Part shown: piece by piece, positions 62,754-64,000 of the stretch | Numbering within the stretch: position 1 is the stretch's first letter | Layout of the letters: each line of letters opens with the position of its first letter | Assembly: GCA_017620155.1 (NCBI GenBank) | Contig: JAFZQY010000068.1 | Coordinates: 1-64,000, forward strand | Source of the DNA: Lachnospiraceae bacterium | GTDB taxonomy: Bacteria > Bacillota > Clostridia > Lachnospirales > Lachnospiraceae | DNA: 64,000 nucleotides | Direction: 5' to 3' | The notes under the pieces: model-generated | What the model saw: the letters and a program-made list of their open reading frames with translations, nothing else | What the model was told of the DNA's origin: nothing | The model's database searches: none | Program-made: the position numbers and the translations under genes

Positions 62754-64000
62754 ATGACCTATCAGGAAGCATATGCAAAATTGGAAGCAATCGGGCAGAC
62801 TCAGCTGCTTAAGTATTACGACGAACTGAGCAGCGAAGAACAGTCCGCTCTGCTCGCTCAGATAGACGAGACGGATTTTTCCGTTATCAAATACATAGAC
62901 CAGGGAGCGCTCGGCGCAGAAAAGGGCGTGATCAGCCCGTTAGAGTGCATGGAATTACCCGAGATCGAGGCTAACAAAGAGCGTTTCACCAAGATCGGCC
63001 TTGATGCGATTGCCGAGAGCAAAGTCGGAGCCGTACTTTTAGCCGGCGGCATGGGCACGCGCCTTGGTTCAGACGATCCCAAGGGCATGTACAACATCGG
63101 TCTGACGAAGACCGTATACATTTTCCAGCGCCTCATCGAGAACACGATGGATGTGGTGCGTGCAGCCAACGCTCATACCGGCAGAAGCGACATCTGGATC
63201 CCCTTTTACATCATGACCAGCGAGAAAAATAACGACGCCACGATCGCGTTCTTCGAAAAGCAGAACTATTTCGGATATAACAAAGACTTTATCCATTTCT
63301 TCAAGCAGGACATGGCTCCCGCGACCGACCGTGACGGCAAGGTATACTTGGAGGGCCGCGGCAGGATCGCAACCTCGCCCAACGGAAACGCGGGCTGGTT
63401 TAAGTCCCTCGTAAATGCGGGCCTTCTCGACGGAGTTCATGAGCAGGGCATCGAGTATCTGAACATTTTTGCGGTGGACAACGTGCTCCAGCGCATCGCG
63501 GATCCCGCATTTGTCGGCGCCTGCATCGAGAGAGACGTAGAGGTCGGCGCCAAGGTCGTAGCCAAGGCAGCGCCCGACGAGGCCATCGGCGTTATGTGCC
63601 TCGAGGACGGCAGACCGTCGATAGTCGAGTACTACGAGATGACCGACGAGATCATGCATGCGAAGAACGACAAGGGCGAGCCGGCATACCGCTTCGGCGT
63701 TATCCTCAATTACCTTTTCAAGGTATCCGCACTCGAGGACATCCTCTCCAAGTCGCTGCCGATGCATGTGGTTGAAAAGAAGATCCCTTATCTTAACGAA
63801 GCAGGCGAACTCATCAAGCCCGACAAGCCCAACGGCTTCAAGTTCGAGCAGCTCGTTCTCGACATGATCCACCAGCTGGCTTCCTGCCTGCCTTACGAGG
63901 TTGTTCGTGAAAAAGAGTTTGCACCGATCAAGAACAAGACCGGCATCGATTCCGTTGAGAGTGCCAGGGAACTGTGTAAGTTAAACGGCATCGAGCTGTA
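62754..64000 (+). CDS. UDPGP-family sugar-nucleotide pyrophosphorylase (UDP-GlcNAc/UDP-sugar type), 3' end beyond window
   Basis: 415 residues are visible and the frame is open to the window edge. 'AVLLAGGMGTRLGSDDPKG' at about 93-111 is the uridine-binding loop of eukaryote-like UDPGP enzymes. 'GNAGWFKSLVNAGLLDG' and 'IEYLNIFAVDNVLQRIADP' match the UTP and sugar-phosphate regions of UDP-GlcNAc/UDP-Gal pyrophosphorylases. It makes UDP-HexNAc or UDP-hexose from UTP and sugar 1-phosphate, feeding the glycan pathways of the window. AAGGGAGAC precedes ATG 62754. This family differs from GlmU or GalU. Exact sugar is undetermined. Confidence 0.85.
   Translation, partial: MTYQEAYAKLEAIGQTQLLKYYDELSSEEQSALLAQIDETDFSVIKYIDQGALGAEKGVISPLECMELPEIEANKERFTKIGLDAIAESKVGAVLLAGGMGTRLGSDDPKGMYNIGLTKTVYIFQRLIENTMDVVRAANAHTGRSDIWIPFYIMTSEKNNDATIAFFEKQNYFGYNKDFIHFFKQDMAPATDRDGKVYLEGRGRIATSPNGNAGWFKSLVNAGLLDGVHEQGIEYLNIFAVDNVLQRIADPAFVGACIERDVEVGAKVVAKAAPDEAIGVMCLEDGRPSIVEYYEMTDEIMHAKNDKGEPAYRFGVILNYLFKVSALEDILSKSLPMHVVEKKIPYLNEAGELIKPDKPNGFKFEQLVLDMIHQLASCLPYEVVREKEFAPIKNKTGIDSVESARELCKLNGIEL

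Overview
The window looks like a chromosomal segment of a Gram-positive, anaerobic clostridial bacterium, most likely Lachnospiraceae. The pointers are a flavin reductase-rubredoxin fusion, a DUF1934 protein, an ispE-gntR pair, histidine-kinase-type 7TM receptors on c-di-GMP proteins, strong GGAGG ribosome binding sites, and no outer-membrane or LPS-core genes. This family call is inference. I saw no rRNA, tRNA, CRISPR array, prophage or complete insertion sequence, and no gene-free stretch longer than about 160 bases.

Region 1 (1-23570, all +) is a tightly packed surface-polysaccharide cluster with many 1-20 nt overlaps. It holds the end of a DUF6020-like membrane protein, a Wzy/O-antigen-ligase-like polymerase, and a membrane UDP-HexNAc 4,6-dehydratase with a PglE-like aminotransferase. 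Next come a TviB/WbpO-type dehydrogenase with a TviC/WbpP-type epimerase, a sugar formyltransferase, two GT4 enzymes, two asparagine-synthase-like amidotransferases, and two GT11 fucosyltransferase-like enzymes. A polyprenyl-phosphate glycosylphosphotransferase, two GT2 enzymes, a pyruvyl transferase and a GH88/GH105-like hydrolase complete it. Together these suggest a polymer with an N-formylated 4-amino-6-deoxy sugar and an amidated HexNAc-uronic acid, possibly fucosylated and pyruvylated. The enzyme set resembles that of the Francisella O-antigen.

Region 2 (23571-35800, mostly -) is housekeeping and transport: ispE-gntR under a promoter packed with TTGTAT motifs, a DUF1934 protein, a small membrane protein, and a secreted NlpC/P60 hydrolase. 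The hydrolase reading frame starts inside a block of three consecutive inverted repeats. TrkA/TrkH potassium uptake follows, then a YknXYZ/MacAB-type efflux operon (ATPase, membrane-fusion protein, two permeases) behind an 11-bp-phased direct repeat typical of OmpR/PhoB regulators.

Region 3 (35800-52700) carries an HD-GYP phosphodiesterase overlapping guaA, an acyltransferase, and a minus-strand signalling operon (GGDEF cyclase, hybrid histidine kinase, unknown membrane protein with a very acidic tail). It continues with the rubredoxin/citrate synthase pair, lacI-lacZ, truA and a second acyltransferase.

Region 4 (52700-64000, all +) is a second envelope cluster: a radical SAM protein, a UDP-galactopyranose-mutase-like FAD protein, and a DUF6020 protein. 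A DUF6077-like membrane protein is split by a single in-frame TGA. An MBOAT acyltransferase interrupted in frame by a palindromic element is followed by its SGNH partner, an unknown low-complexity protein, and a UDPGP-type sugar-nucleotide pyrophosphorylase cut by the window edge. Family names come from motif recognition, not from a database search.
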